NCBI RefSeq assembly: GCF_016793225.1
Contig: NZ_JAEUMN010000005.1
Location: forward strand, 1-54,882
DNA: 54,882 nt
Reading direction: 5' to 3'
Origin: Phenylobacterium sp.
Lineage (GTDB): Bacteria; Pseudomonadota; Alphaproteobacteria; Caulobacterales; Caulobacteraceae
The notes beneath the pieces are model-generated. The model was not told the DNA's origin. It saw only the letters and a program-made list of their open reading frames with translations, and did not search any database. The number at the start of each line of letters is the position of its first letter. The stretch's first letter is position 1. The translations under genes were made by a program, and so were the position numbers. This document shows, in pieces, positions 1 through 8,215 of the stretch.

Positions 1-1
1 C

Positions 2-829
2 CACGTCCCGCCGCGGCCGGGGTCCTACGCCGAGCGGGACCTCAACGTGATCGGCCCCATGGCCCGTTCCGCCCGCGACCTGCGCCTGCTGCTGTCGGTC
101 ATCGAGGCCGGTCCGCTCGCCCCCAAGGCGCCGCCGGCCGACCTCTCCCAGACGCGGATCGGCCTGTGGCTCGACGACCCCATGTGCCCCCTCGACCCCC
201 AGGTGTGCGCGGTGATGGAGGCCTTCGCGCAGGAACTGCGCGCGGCCGGCGCGGAGGTGGAGCCGATCGCCTGCCCGGTGGACATGAGGAGCCTGCTGTT
301 CGCCTACCAGACCCTGTTGGGCGCGGTGCTCGGCGAGGACCTGCCGCCGCGGACGCTGCGCCAGATGGAGCGCGTCCGGGCGTTCGCCGGCCTGATGGGC
401 GCAAGCGACGACCCGTTCTCGGCCGGCCACCTGGCGCGCGCCTACACCGCCCGGCACCGGGAATGGATGGCCGCCGACGCGGTCCGGGCGCGTCTCCGCC
501 ACGAGATCGGCGAGGCGTTCGAGCGCCGCGATGTGATCCTGGCGCCGATCGCCCCGGTTCCCGCCTTCCCGCACGACCGCAAGCCCTTCACGCGGCGTAC
601 GCTGGCCACGAGCGACGGCCGATCCATCCCCTACAGCTCGATGCTCACCTGGATCGCCCTGCCCACCGCCCTGCACCTGCCGGCCACGGCTGTCCCGGCC
701 GGGCGCACGCCGGGCGGGCTGCCGGTGGGCGCCCAGATCATCGGGCCGCGCGGCGGGGACGCCCGCACCCTCGCCATCGCCCAGGCCATCGACGAGAACA
801 TCCGCGGCTTCGAGCCGCCCCCGCCCTGA
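2..829 (+). CDS. Amidase, C-terminal part (truncated by window start)
   Basis: The reading frame is open from the first bases of the window and ends at TGA 827-829, so only about 275 C-terminal residues are visible. The early stretch reads RDLNVIGPMARSARDL, the usual segment after the catalytic Ser of amidase-signature enzymes. The end (WIALPTALHLPA, then GGLPVGAQIIGPRG) is the typical closing part of GatA-like amidases. The Ser-Ser-Lys catalytic residues lie upstream, outside the window, so activity and substrate cannot be judged. Family members hydrolyse amide bonds in the cytoplasm. An internal ATG at 47 is not the true start. Confidence 0.9.
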   Translation, partial: HVPPRPGSYAERDLNVIGPMARSARDLRLLLSVIEAGPLAPKAPPADLSQTRIGLWLDDPMCPLDPQVCAVMEAFAQELRAAGAEVEPIACPVDMRSLLFAYQTLLGAVLGEDLPPRTLRQMERVRAFAGLMGASDDPFSAGHLARAYTARHREWMAADAVRARLRHEIGEAFERRDVILAPIAPVPAFPHDRKPFTRRTLATSDGRSIPYSSMLTWIALPTALHLPATAVPAGRTPGGLPVGAQIIGPRGGDARTLAIAQAIDENIRGFEPPPP

Positions 830-869
830 GCGCCTTCCGCCCGGCCGCCCAGCCCCTATCTTGGCTACG

Positions 870-1805
870 ATGCCCGCCAGCCCGCCCCTCCTCGTCCGTC
901 CGCCCCTGCTCGTCCGACAGGCCGTCGTCGGCCAGATCCGCAAGCTCGTCGGCGGCACGGGCGACGACAGCATCGAGCGCAACCGCGCCGACACCGGCCT
1001 CTTCGGACCCGACAGCGCCTGCTGGAAGGTGCACGGCGACTTCACCAGCATGATGGTGGGCGGGATCGCGGCGCTGTTCCTGCAGATGCTGCACCCCGGG
1101 CCGCTGGCCGGGGTCTGGGACCACTCCAACTTCCGGCGCGACATGCGCGGCCGCCTGGGCCGCACCGCGCGCTTCATCGCCGGGACCACCTATGGCGACC
1201 GCGCCGAGGCCCAGGGCTACATCGACCGCGTGAGGCACATCCATGCCGGCGTGACCGGCGCGCTTCCCGACGGCCGGCCCTACGCCGCCGACGACCCCGA
1301 GCTGCTGACCTATGTGCACGTGGCCGAGGTGAGCGCGTTCCTGGCCGCCTACCTGCGCTACGTGGATCCGGATTTCCCGGACGCCGAGCAGGACCGCTAC
1401 TACGGCGAGGTGGCCGAGGTCGCCCGGCGGCTGGGGGCGATCGACCCGCCCACCACCCGCGAGGGGATCGCCGCCTACCTCGAGGCGGTCCGCCCTCACC
1501 TCCGCTACGACCAGCGCACGCGCGCGGTGGCCGCGGCGCTGCTCTCGCAGCCCCCGCCCAGCCCCGCCGCGGCGCCGGCCATGACGCTGGCCTTCGACGC
1601 GGCCAAGGACCTGCTGCCGGACTGGGCGGCCCGGATGCATGGCTTCCGGCTCTCGCCGGTCCGCCGGGCCACGACGCGGGCCGGCGTCCGGACGCTCGGC
1701 GCGGGGATGCGGTGGGCGCTGACCAACAGCGCCGAGGCCCGCGCCCGCCGTCGCGCCGCCGAGCTGACCGGCCCCGCGCGCGCCGCCGCCCCGGTTCAGG
1801 CCTGA
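870..1805 (+). CDS. DUF2236 / MpaB-type oxygenase family protein
   Basis: This 311-residue protein matches the DUF2236 family (ER-bound oxygenase MpaB and rubber-oxygenase-like fold) by the segments HGDFTSMMVGG, FLQMLHPGPLAGVWDHSNF, a Thr/Tyr-rich stretch near RFIAGTTYGD and the helix YVHVAEVSAFLAAYLRY. Conserved His residues in such segments bind haem b in the characterised latex-clearing relatives; the natural substrate here is unknown. An in-frame TTG at 861 lies just upstream, but ATG 870 is preferred. The protein is Ala/Arg-rich at its C terminus. It follows the amidase gene by 40 bases and could be co-transcribed with it. Confidence 0.8.
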   Translation: MPASPPLLVRPPLLVRQAVVGQIRKLVGGTGDDSIERNRADTGLFGPDSACWKVHGDFTSMMVGGIAALFLQMLHPGPLAGVWDHSNFRRDMRGRLGRTARFIAGTTYGDRAEAQGYIDRVRHIHAGVTGALPDGRPYAADDPELLTYVHVAEVSAFLAAYLRYVDPDFPDAEQDRYYGEVAEVARRLGAIDPPTTREGIAAYLEAVRPHLRYDQRTRAVAAALLSQPPPSPAAAPAMTLAFDAAKDLLPDWAARMHGFRLSPVRRATTRAGVRTLGAGMRWALTNSAEARARRRAAELTGPARAAAPVQA

Positions 1806-1818
1806 GGGGGCGCCGGCC

Positions 1819-2604
1819 TCAGCGCGGCCAGGGCCGCACCCCCACGAAACCGCCGTCGATCGGCAGCAGCACGCCGGTGACCCAGCGCGACTCGTCGCTC
1901 GCGAGGTAGGTCGCGGCGTAGGCCACGTCCCAGCCGGTGCCCTCGGTCTGCAGCGGGACCGCCCTGGCGCGGCGCTCGCGCGCCTCCTCGCCCATGCCCG
2001 CGACCAGGGGCGTGTAGACCGTGCCGACCACCAGGCAGTTCGACCGGACGCCCTCGGCCGCATGGTCGGCCGCCACCGAGAGGGTCAGGCCCTGCAGCCC
2101 GGCCTTGGTGGCGGCGTACGCCACGGCGCCCGGCGTCCCGGAAAGGCCGAGCAGGCCGGCCGTGGACGAGATGTTGACGATCGATCCGCCGCCGCCCGCC
2201 CGCATGCGCGGGATGCAGGCGCGGCAGCACAGCATGGCCGAGGTGAGGTTCGTCTCCAGCAGGCGATGCCAATCGTCGAGCGACACGGTGACCGTGTTGC
2301 CGCCCGCGCCCACGCCGACGTTGTTCACCAGAATGTCGACCCGGCCGTAGCGGTCGGCCGCGAAGGCGGCCATGGCCTCGGTGTCTTCGGGGCGCGTGAC
2401 GTCGGCGGCGAAGGCGCTGGCCTCGCCGCCCTCGGCGCGGATCGCGGCCTCCAGCGCCGCCGCCCGCTCGGCCGAGCGGTTCACCAGCACGACGCGGGCG
2501 CCCTCGCGCGCGAACAGCATGGCGGTGGCCGAGCCGTTGCCGTCGCCTTCGCCGCGCGCGGCCGCGCCCGTGACGACCGCGACCTTTCCCGAAAGCCGAC
2601 CCAT
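1819..2604 (-). CDS. SDR-family NAD(P)-dependent oxidoreductase
   Basis: A 261-residue short-chain dehydrogenase/reductase. The Rossmann cofactor motif begins TGAAARG near residue 12 and continues as a longer Gly-rich loop (EGDGNG) than the classical TGxxxGxG. NNVG is at about 94-97. The catalytic set is Ser 147, Tyr 163 and Lys 167 (YAATK). The C terminus (VTGVLLPIDGGF) is standard for classical SDRs. Substrate is not predictable. ATG 2604 is chosen; an upstream in-frame TTG would add only four residues. It converges on the DUF2236 gene, ending 13 bases from it. Confidence 0.9.
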   Translation of the reverse strand: MGRLSGKVAVVTGAAARGEGDGNGSATAMLFAREGARVVLVNRSAERAAALEAAIRAEGGEASAFAADVTRPEDTEAMAAFAADRYGRVDILVNNVGVGAGGNTVTVSLDDWHRLLETNLTSAMLCCRACIPRMRAGGGGSIVNISSTAGLLGLSGTPGAVAYAATKAGLQGLTLSVAADHAAEGVRSNCLVVGTVYTPLVAGMGEEARERRARAVPLQTEGTGWDVAYAATYLASDESRWVTGVLLPIDGGFVGVRPWPR

Positions 2605-2679
2605 GACGCACCCCAAGCCGATACACCCGGCGCGCAGCCTATCGCCGGACGCCCGGGCGGGGAACGCAGGCCGTCGATG

Positions 2680-3456
2680 TCAGCGCGAGAGCTCGATCCA
2701 GACCGGCCCGTGGTCGCTCGAGCCTTCCTTGGCGCGGTGGTGGCGGTCCACGCCGGCGGCCTCGAGGCGCGGAGCCAGTGTCGGACTCAGCAGCAGGTGG
2801 TCGATCCGAAGGCCGGCGTCGCGCTGGAAGCTGTTCCGCCAGTACTTCCAGAAGGTGTAGACCCGCGCCTCGTCGCCGAACACGGCCCGCAGCGCGTCGG
2901 TCCAGCCGCGCCCGCGCAGCCAGGCGTAGGTGTCCTTCAGCGAGGGCTGGAAGAGCGCGTCGTCGCGCCAGCGTTCGGGGACATAGACGTCCAGGTCCGT
3001 GGGCATGATGTTGTAGTCGCCCACCAGCACCACGGGCTGCCCGGTCTCCAGCAGCCAGTCGGCGTGGGCCATGAAGCGCGCGTACCAGGCCTCCTTGGCG
3101 GCGTACTTGGCGCTGCCGACCGGGTTGCCGTTGGGCGCGTAGAGGCATCCGACCAGCACGCCCTTGACCGCGGCCTCGATGTAGCGCGCCTGCGCCCCGG
3201 CCTCGTCGCCGGGCAGGCCGCGCCGCGTCTCGATCGGGGTCACGCCTCGCGCCAGGATCGCCACGCCGTTCCAGCTCTTCTGCCCGTGCCAGACGGCGCC
3301 GTAGCCGGCCTTCTCGAACGCCGCCGCGGGGAACCTGTCGTCCGTCGTCTTCAGCTCCTGCAGGCAGGCGACGTCGGGCCGCGTGTCGGCGAGCCAGGCG
3401 AGCACATGCTCCAGCCGCCCGTTCACCCCGTTGACGTTGTAGGTCGCGATCCGCAT
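2680..3456 (-). CDS. xth: Exodeoxyribonuclease III (AP endonuclease)
   Basis: A 258-residue EEP-fold nuclease of the ExoIII type that cleaves at abasic sites and trims 3' ends. Visible motifs are TYNVNGVNGR near the N terminus, LQELKT with the metal-binding Glu at residue 34, YAPNGN, GDYNIMPTDLD (catalytic Asp-Asn pair) and the C-terminal SSDHGPVWI. The frame is open further upstream to 3504, overlapping dut, but ATG 3456 gives the normal MRIATYN start and normal length. It is the last gene of a tight minus-strand run after coaBC and dut, joining two DNA-integrity enzymes (uracil avoidance and AP-site repair). Confidence 0.96.
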   Translation of the reverse strand: MRIATYNVNGVNGRLEHVLAWLADTRPDVACLQELKTTDDRFPAAAFEKAGYGAVWHGQKSWNGVAILARGVTPIETRRGLPGDEAGAQARYIEAAVKGVLVGCLYAPNGNPVGSAKYAAKEAWYARFMAHADWLLETGQPVVLVGDYNIMPTDLDVYVPERWRDDALFQPSLKDTYAWLRGRGWTDALRAVFGDEARVYTFWKYWRNSFQRDAGLRIDHLLLSPTLAPRLEAAGVDRHHRAKEGSSDHGPVWIELSR

Positions 3457-3500
3457 GGCGGCCGAAGGCGCGGCCGCGGCGCGAGGTTCCGTTTGGCGGC

Positions 3501-3959
3501 TCAACGGCCGCCTGTGGACCCGAAGCCGCCGGCGCCCCGGGCGGTGTCGTCCAGGCGCTCGACCTCGGCCCAGCGCGCCTGCGTCACCGGCGCCACGACC
3601 AGCTGGGCGATGCGGTCGCCCCGGCGGATCGTGAAGTCCTCGGCGCCGAGGTTGATGAGGATCACCTTCACCTCGCCCCGATAGTCGGCGTCGATGGTGC
3701 CGGGCGTGTTGAGGCAGGTGACGCCGTTCTTGAGCGCCAGGCCGGAGCGCGGACGGACCTGCCCCTCGAAGCCGTCGGGCAGGGCGAACGCCAGGCCCGT
3801 CGGCACCGCCTGGCGGTCGCCCGGCCGCAGGATCAGGGGCTCGTCCTGCGGCACCGCGGCGCGCAGGTCCATGCCGGCGGCCTGGGCGGTCTCGTAGGCC
3901 GGCAGCGGCAGGTCGGCGTTGTGCGGCAGGCGGGTGATCGGGACGGTGGGGCCGGACAC
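3501..3959 (-). CDS. dut: dUTP diphosphatase
   Basis: A 152-residue trimeric dUTPase that hydrolyses dUTP to dUMP, limiting uracil in DNA and feeding dTMP synthesis. All five family motifs are present: GMDLRA (motif 1), RSGLALK (2), [13 protein letters not shown] with the catalytic Asp (3), [10 protein letters not shown] (4) and the C-terminal [10 protein letters not shown] (5). The start is GTG 3959, four bases after the coaBC stop, so the two genes are translationally close. The coaBC-dut pair is conserved in many proteobacteria. Confidence 0.98.
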   Translation of the reverse strand: MSGPTVPITRLPHNADLPLPAYETAQAAGMDLRAAVPQDEPLILRPGDRQAVPTGLAFALPDGFEGQVRPRSGLALKNGVTCLNTPGTIDADYRGEVKVILINLGAEDFTIRRGDRIAQLVVAPVTQARWAEVERLDDTARGAGGFGSTGGR

Positions 3960-3963
3960 GGGG

Positions 3964-5154
3964 CTAGAACTCCTCGGCGATGCGGGCGGCGAGCCGGCGG
4001 GCGACCTCGCCCTTGGGCATCCGGTCCCATCGCTCGATTCCGCCGGCCGAGACGATGGCCACCGCGTTCTCGTCGCCGCCCATGGTCCCCTCGACCGCGA
4101 CGTCGTTGGCGACGATCCAGTCGCAGCCCTTCTTCGCCAGCTTGGCCTGGGCGTTGGCCTCGACGTCGTTGGTCTCGGCCGCGAAGCCGACGACCAGCCT
4201 GGGCCGCGACGCCGCCCGGGACAGCGTGGCCAGGATGTCCGGGTTCTCCACCAGGGCGATGGGCGGCGGCCCTTCCGGCCCCTTCTTGATCTTGCGGTCG
4301 CCCGCGCTCTGCGGCCGCCAGTCGGCCACCGCGGCCACGCAGACGGCGATGTCGGCGGGCAGCGCCGCCTCGCAGGCCGCCAGCATCTGCCGCGCCGTCT
4401 CCACGTCCACGCGGGTGACGCCGGCCGGCGCGGGCAGCGCCGTGGGGCCGCTCACCAGCGTGACGTCGCAGCCCAGGGCGGCCAGGGCCGAGGCGATGGC
4501 GTAGCCCTGCTTGCCCGACGAGCGGTTGGTGATGAGGCGAACCGGGTCGATCGGCTCGGCGGTGGGGCCGGCGGTGACGATGGCCCGCCGTCCGGCGAGC
4601 GGGCGCGCCGCGGCGCCGGCCAGCGCGGCCTGGACGGCCGCCAGGATCGCCGCCGGCTCGGCCATCCGGCCGGGGCCGTACTCGCCGCAGGCCATGGAGC
4701 CCTCGTCGGGCCCGACGAACAGCACGCCGTCGGCCTTCAGCCGCTCGAGGTTCCGCCGGGTCGCGGGATGATCCCACATCCGCACGTTCATGGCCGGCGC
4801 CATCAGCACGGGCTTGTCGGTGGCCAGGAGCGTCGTGGAGGCGAGGTCGCCCGCCAGGCCGTTGGCCGCCTTGGCCATCAGGTCCGCGGTGGCCGGGGCC
4901 ACCACCACCAGGTCGGCCGAGCGCGACAGCTCGATGTGGCCCATCTCGGCCTCGTCGGTGAGGCTGAAGAGCTCGCTGTAGACCTTGTCCTCGGCCAGCG
5001 CCGAGAGGCTGAGCGGCGTCACGAATTCCGCGCCGGCCTTGGTCAGGATCGGCCGCACGACCACCCCCGCCTTGCGCAGGAGCCGCGTGAGCTCCAGCGC
5101 CTTGTAGGCCGCGATCCCGCCGCCGACGATCAGGAGAACCCGTCTTTCACTCAC
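3964..5154 (-). CDS. coaBC: Bifunctional phosphopantothenoylcysteine decarboxylase / phosphopantothenate-cysteine ligase
   Basis: A 396-residue bifunctional enzyme that makes 4'-phosphopantetheine for coenzyme A. The N-terminal flavin-binding CoaC half has the GGGIAAYK start, the active-site His in [11 protein letters not shown], the PAMNVRMW motif and the substrate-clamp Cys in [10 protein letters not shown]. The CoaB half begins [14 protein letters not shown], with NRSSGKQG (nucleotide binding) and a KIKK Lys motif. The start is GTG 5154. It heads the coaBC-dut-xth run. The upstream gap to the divergent lipoprotein gene is 111 bases and contains an SOS box, which could influence this direction too. 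Confidence 0.98.
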   Translation of the reverse strand: MSERRVLLIVGGGIAAYKALELTRLLRKAGVVVRPILTKAGAEFVTPLSLSALAEDKVYSELFSLTDEAEMGHIELSRSADLVVVAPATADLMAKAANGLAGDLASTTLLATDKPVLMAPAMNVRMWDHPATRRNLERLKADGVLFVGPDEGSMACGEYGPGRMAEPAAILAAVQAALAGAAARPLAGRRAIVTAGPTAEPIDPVRLITNRSSGKQGYAIASALAALGCDVTLVSGPTALPAPAGVTRVDVETARQMLAACEAALPADIAVCVAAVADWRPQSAGDRKIKKGPEGPPPIALVENPDILATLSRAASRPRLVVGFAAETNDVEANAQAKLAKKGCDWIVANDVAVEGTMGGDENAVAIVSAGGIERWDRMPKGEVARRLAARIAEEF

Positions 5155-5200
5155 AGGCGCCGCCCCGCTTCAGAGGGCCCCGATGTAGGTCATCCCACGG

Positions 5201-5205
5201 GACTC
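5201..5205. promoter_or_regulatory. GANTC (CcrM-type) site in the coaBC/lipoprotein intergenic region
   Basis: GACTC, a match to the GANTC recognition sequence of the cell-cycle methyltransferase CcrM of alphaproteobacteria. It lies between the divergent coaBC and lipoprotein genes, 20 bases before the SOS box. The match is exact but short, and a regulatory role is only an inference. Confidence 0.35.
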
Positions 5206-5224
5206 GACAAACGCCCGCACTTGT

Positions 5225-5239
5225 GTTCTATGTTTGTTC
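5225..5239 (+). promoter_or_regulatory. LexA (SOS) box GTTC-N7-GTTC
   Basis: The sequence reads GTTC TATGTTT GTTC, an exact match to the GTTC-N7-GTTC operator bound by LexA in alphaproteobacteria. It is T-rich in an otherwise very GC-rich region, as true boxes usually are. It sits 27 bases before the lipoprotein ATG (5266) and 71 bases before the divergent coaBC start. A weak promoter-like pair, TCGACA at 5204-5209 and TTCTAT at 5226-5231 with a 16-base spacer, would place LexA over the -10 region. Confidence 0.75.
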
Positions 5240-5265
5240 TTGCACAGCTTCAGCTGGAGAAATTC

Positions 5266-5835
5266 ATGTCGGCAATCAGGACGTTTCTGCTCGCGGCCGT
5301 GGCCGCCGTGGCGATCAGCGGCTGCGACAATGGCCCGTCGGCCGTGGCGCAGAAGGACGGGGACCGGGCGGCGCCGGCCGGGGACAGGCGGGACGAGCTC
5401 GCCTCGGAGACGTCGGCGCGGGGCCAGGGCGGCGGCGACAGGTCCGGCGTCGATCGCCGCGATGACCCCGTGAAGCTCGTGGACGGCAGGCCGATGTGGT
5501 CGGCCAGCCGCCGCTATTCCGCCGAGGAGAACGCCCGTCGCGCCTTCGCCCGCAACGGCGAGGCGTTCGGCGCCGACAGCCTCCAGGCCTTCGTGGAGAA
5601 GGCCCACGCCTTCGTCTCGGACCCGCCGAAGGGCACGCAGACGCTGAAGCGCCGCAACGGCGACACCCTGTTCTACGATGCGAAGAGCAACACCTTCGCC
5701 GTCGCCAGCAAGGACGGGGCGCCGCGGACGATGTTCCACCCCGACGACGGCCCGGCCTACTGGGCCGAGCAGAAGACGCGCGAGGCGCGGCGCAGCCAGT
5801 CCGCCCGCCGCGGTCGCGAGGACGACGACGCGTAG
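5266..5835 (+). CDS. SOS-box-preceded lipoprotein with a pyocin/toxin-like C-terminal domain
   Basis: A 189-residue protein. Residues 1-20 form a lipoprotein signal ending in the lipobox ISGC, so Cys 20 would be acylated and the protein tethered to a membrane. Residues 21-80 are charged and low-complexity (Asp, Arg, Gly), a likely linker. The last ~110 residues contain NGEAFGADS, HAFVSDPPKGTQT, RRNGDTLFYD, NTFAVASKDGAPRTMF and DDGPAYW. From memory this order resembles small domains annotated pyocin-large-subunit-like and toxin tips of polymorphic toxins, thought to have a BECR-type RNase fold. This was not searched. ATG 5266 has GGAG at 5256-5259. No immunity gene follows; the next gene, ubiB, is convergent. 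Codon use is native. Confidence 0.75.
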   Translation: MSAIRTFLLAAVAAVAISGCDNGPSAVAQKDGDRAAPAGDRRDELASETSARGQGGGDRSGVDRRDDPVKLVDGRPMWSASRRYSAEENARRAFARNGEAFGADSLQAFVEKAHAFVSDPPKGTQTLKRRNGDTLFYDAKSNTFAVASKDGAPRTMFHPDDGPAYWAEQKTREARRSQSARRGREDDDA

Positions 5836-5852
5836 ACCCGTCCGTCCGGGGA

Positions 5853-7346
5853 TCAGGCGAGCAGCCAGCCGGCGACGAACGCGAGGCCCGAAGCCAGCGC
5901 GCCCAGCGCGAACCAGAGCAGCGGACGGCCCGGCGTCGGGGGTTCGATCACCGCCACGGGCGCGGGCTCCGCCAGCCGGGCGATGTTGCGGATCGCGGCC
6001 TCGGCCTCGCCCGCCAGCTGCCTCACGCGGCTGACCGGCGACAGCTCCCGGGCGATCCAGCGGCGGACCACCGGCTCGGCGGCGGCCCAGATGTTGTGGT
6101 CGGGATCGATGCGCCGGGCCACGCCTTCGACGGTCACCATGGTCTTCTGCAGCAGCACCAGCTCCGGCCGCAGGTGCATGTCGTAGAGGGCGGTGATCTC
6201 GAACAGCTGGGTCAGCACCCGGCTCATGGCCACCGCGTCGGCCGTGCGGCCGAACACCGGCTCGCCCACCGCCCGCAGCGCCTGGGCGAAGGCCTCGACG
6301 CTGTGCCGCGCCGGAACGTAGCCGGCGTCGAAGTGGACCTGCGCCACGCGGCGATAGTCGCGGTTCAGGAAGCCCCAGAGGATCTCGGCCAGGTACCGCC
6401 GCTCGGGCGCGCCCAGCCGGCCGATGATCCCGAAATCCACGGCGAACAGGCGCGCCGGCGCCGCGCAGAAGAGGTTGCCCTCGTGCAGGTCGGCGTGGAA
6501 GACGCCGTGGTCCAGCGCCTGGGCCAGGAAGGCGCGGGTGAGATTGTCGGCCAGCGTCTTGCGGTCGAGACCCGGCTGCTCCAGCGCCGCGTCGTCCGAG
6601 AGCGGAAGCCCCTCGGCCCAGGCCATGGTCAGCACGCGCTTGCCCACCCCGTCCCAGACGACGCGGGGGGCCGACATGTAGCCGTCCTTCTCCATCACCT
6701 CGCTGAGCTCGTCGGCCCCCGCCGCCTCCAGGCGCAGGTCCAGCTCCAGCTCGGTGGCGCGGATGACCGTGGCGGCGAACTTGCGCGGCTCCAGCCGGCG
6801 GACCGGCGGCGCCCAGCGCTCCATCAGCCGCGCGGCCAGGGCGAGCACGGCGGAATCCGCGGCCACCCGCCGCTCGATCCCGGGGCGCAGCACCTTCACG
6901 GCCACCCGCCGCCCGTCGCGGAGCGCCGCCTCGTGCGCCTGGGCCAGCGACGCCGCCGCCACCGGCTCGCCGAACGTGTCGTAGAGCGCCGAGAGCGGCC
7001 GCCCGAGGTCGGCCTCCACCGCCGCCCGCGCCTGCGCCGTGGGGAACGGCGCCAGCCGGTCCTTCAGGTGGCCCAGGTCCTCGGCGAAGACGCGCCCGAA
7101 GATGTCCGCCCGCGTGGACAGGAACTGGCCGAGCTTGATCGCCACCGGCCCCAGCGGCTCCAGCGACCGCGCCAGCCGCTCGCCCGGCCGGCCCTCGCGC
7201 CGCGTCGCGAAGACCCTGAGCGTCCGGGCCAGGGTCCGCGAGCCCGCGGAATAGTAGGCGTCGAGCTCGCGCGGCAGCAGCGCGTCGTTGCGGAGCAGGG
7301 TCCAGCCGGCCCCGAGCAGCCGCAGGTAGGCGCCGAGCGAAGCCAT
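5853..7346 (-). CDS. ubiB: UbiB family ubiquinone biosynthesis protein kinase-like ATPase
   Basis: A 497-residue ABC1/ADCK/UbiB atypical kinase-like protein needed for ubiquinone synthesis. The diagnostic KxGQ motif is in AIKLGQFLSTRADI near residue 70. Further landmarks are the Ala-rich nucleotide loop (ASLAQAHEA), the Lys of AVKVLRPG, the HADLHEGN catalytic loop and VDFGIIGRL (DFG-like). The C terminus ends in a hydrophobic helix (WFALGALASGLAFVAGWLLA) after a Pro-rich linker, the membrane anchor usual for this family. It begins seven bases after the ubiE stop, so the two form an operon. Confidence 0.97.
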   Translation of the reverse strand: MASLGAYLRLLGAGWTLLRNDALLPRELDAYYSAGSRTLARTLRVFATRREGRPGERLARSLEPLGPVAIKLGQFLSTRADIFGRVFAEDLGHLKDRLAPFPTAQARAAVEADLGRPLSALYDTFGEPVAAASLAQAHEAALRDGRRVAVKVLRPGIERRVAADSAVLALAARLMERWAPPVRRLEPRKFAATVIRATELELDLRLEAAGADELSEVMEKDGYMSAPRVVWDGVGKRVLTMAWAEGLPLSDDAALEQPGLDRKTLADNLTRAFLAQALDHGVFHADLHEGNLFCAAPARLFAVDFGIIGRLGAPERRYLAEILWGFLNRDYRRVAQVHFDAGYVPARHSVEAFAQALRAVGEPVFGRTADAVAMSRVLTQLFEITALYDMHLRPELVLLQKTMVTVEGVARRIDPDHNIWAAAEPVVRRWIARELSPVSRVRQLAGEAEAAIRNIARLAEPAPVAVIEPPTPGRPLLWFALGALASGLAFVAGWLLA

Positions 7347-7353
7347 GCGCCGC

Positions 7354-8112
7354 TCAGACGGCCCGCGCGGTGTGCAGCGCCGCCACGCCGCCCGAGTAGT
7401 TGGTCCAGCCCACCTGGCCGAAGCCCGCCGCGGCGATCATGCCGGCGAACGTCTTCTGGTCGGGGAACCGGCGGATCGACTCCACCAGGTACTGGTAGCT
7501 CTCGCGGTCGTTGGCCACCCGCGCCCCGATCTCGGGGATCACCTTGAACGAATAGGCGTCGTAGGCCGCGCGCAGCGCCTCGGTCACCGGCCGCGAGAAC
7601 TCCAGGCAGAGGAAGCGGCCGCCCGGCTTCAGCACGCGGCGCGCCTCGCGCAGGGCCGCGGGGATGTCGGTGACGTTGCGAATGCCGAAGCTGATGACGT
7701 AGGCGTCGGCGCATCCGTCCGGCAGGGGGAGCCGCTGGGCGTCGCCCACGGCCCACGAGATCTCGGGGACCACGCCCCGCTCGATCCCGGCGGCGATCAT
7801 CTCGGCGTTGTAGTCGATCACGAAGACCTGGGCGTCCGCGCCCCCGCGGCGCTCCTGCGCGCGCCGCGCCATCCGGGCGAACCGCCGCGCCATGTCGCCG
7901 GTGCCGCCCGCGCAGTCGACGATGAGCTCGCCGGGCTGCGGGTTCAGGCGCGCCGCGACGGCGTCCTTCCAGAGCCGGTGCACGCCCGCGCTCATCAGGT
8001 CGTTCATCAGGTCGTAGCGCCGCGCGACGCGGTCGAACACGCCGCGCACCAGGCCCGGCTTCTCGGCGGCGTCCACGTCGCGGAAGCCGAAGGTGGCGGA
8101 AGGTCCCGTCAT
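7354..8112 (-). CDS. ubiE: Demethylmenaquinone/ubiquinone C-methyltransferase
   Basis: A 252-residue SAM-dependent methyltransferase for the C-methylation step of ubiquinone synthesis. The family signature is clear: [24 protein letters not shown] near the N terminus, the SAM-binding [14 protein letters not shown], the central [25 protein letters not shown] and [13 protein letters not shown]. The C terminus ([15 protein letters not shown]) is typical. The frame is open well upstream of the family start; ATG 8112 is chosen because it gives the normal N terminus. It is the first gene of ubiE-ubiB and diverges from mutM. Confidence 0.98.
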   Translation of the reverse strand: MTGPSATFGFRDVDAAEKPGLVRGVFDRVARRYDLMNDLMSAGVHRLWKDAVAARLNPQPGELIVDCAGGTGDMARRFARMARRAQERRGGADAQVFVIDYNAEMIAAGIERGVVPEISWAVGDAQRLPLPDGCADAYVISFGIRNVTDIPAALREARRVLKPGGRFLCLEFSRPVTEALRAAYDAYSFKVIPEIGARVANDRESYQYLVESIRRFPDQKTFAGMIAAAGFGQVGWTNYSGGVAALHTARAV

Positions 8113-8215
8113 GGGCGCCCTTCTAGCCTCCCGGGGTCCGCCCGCAAAGGCGAACCGCCCCGCCGGCGCATGTTGGGCCCTTGGCGCATGCGCGGCGGCA
8201 TGCCAAGCCGGAGCC

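Noticed and set aside
5170-5739. Minus-strand frame of 189 codons opposite the lipoprotein gene
   Set aside because: It lacks a credible start signal and domain, whereas the plus-strand gene has a lipobox and a ribosome-binding site.
5496-7547. Plus-strand frame of 683 codons opposite ubiB
   Set aside because: Shadow of ubiB, with a composition bias and no recognisable domain.
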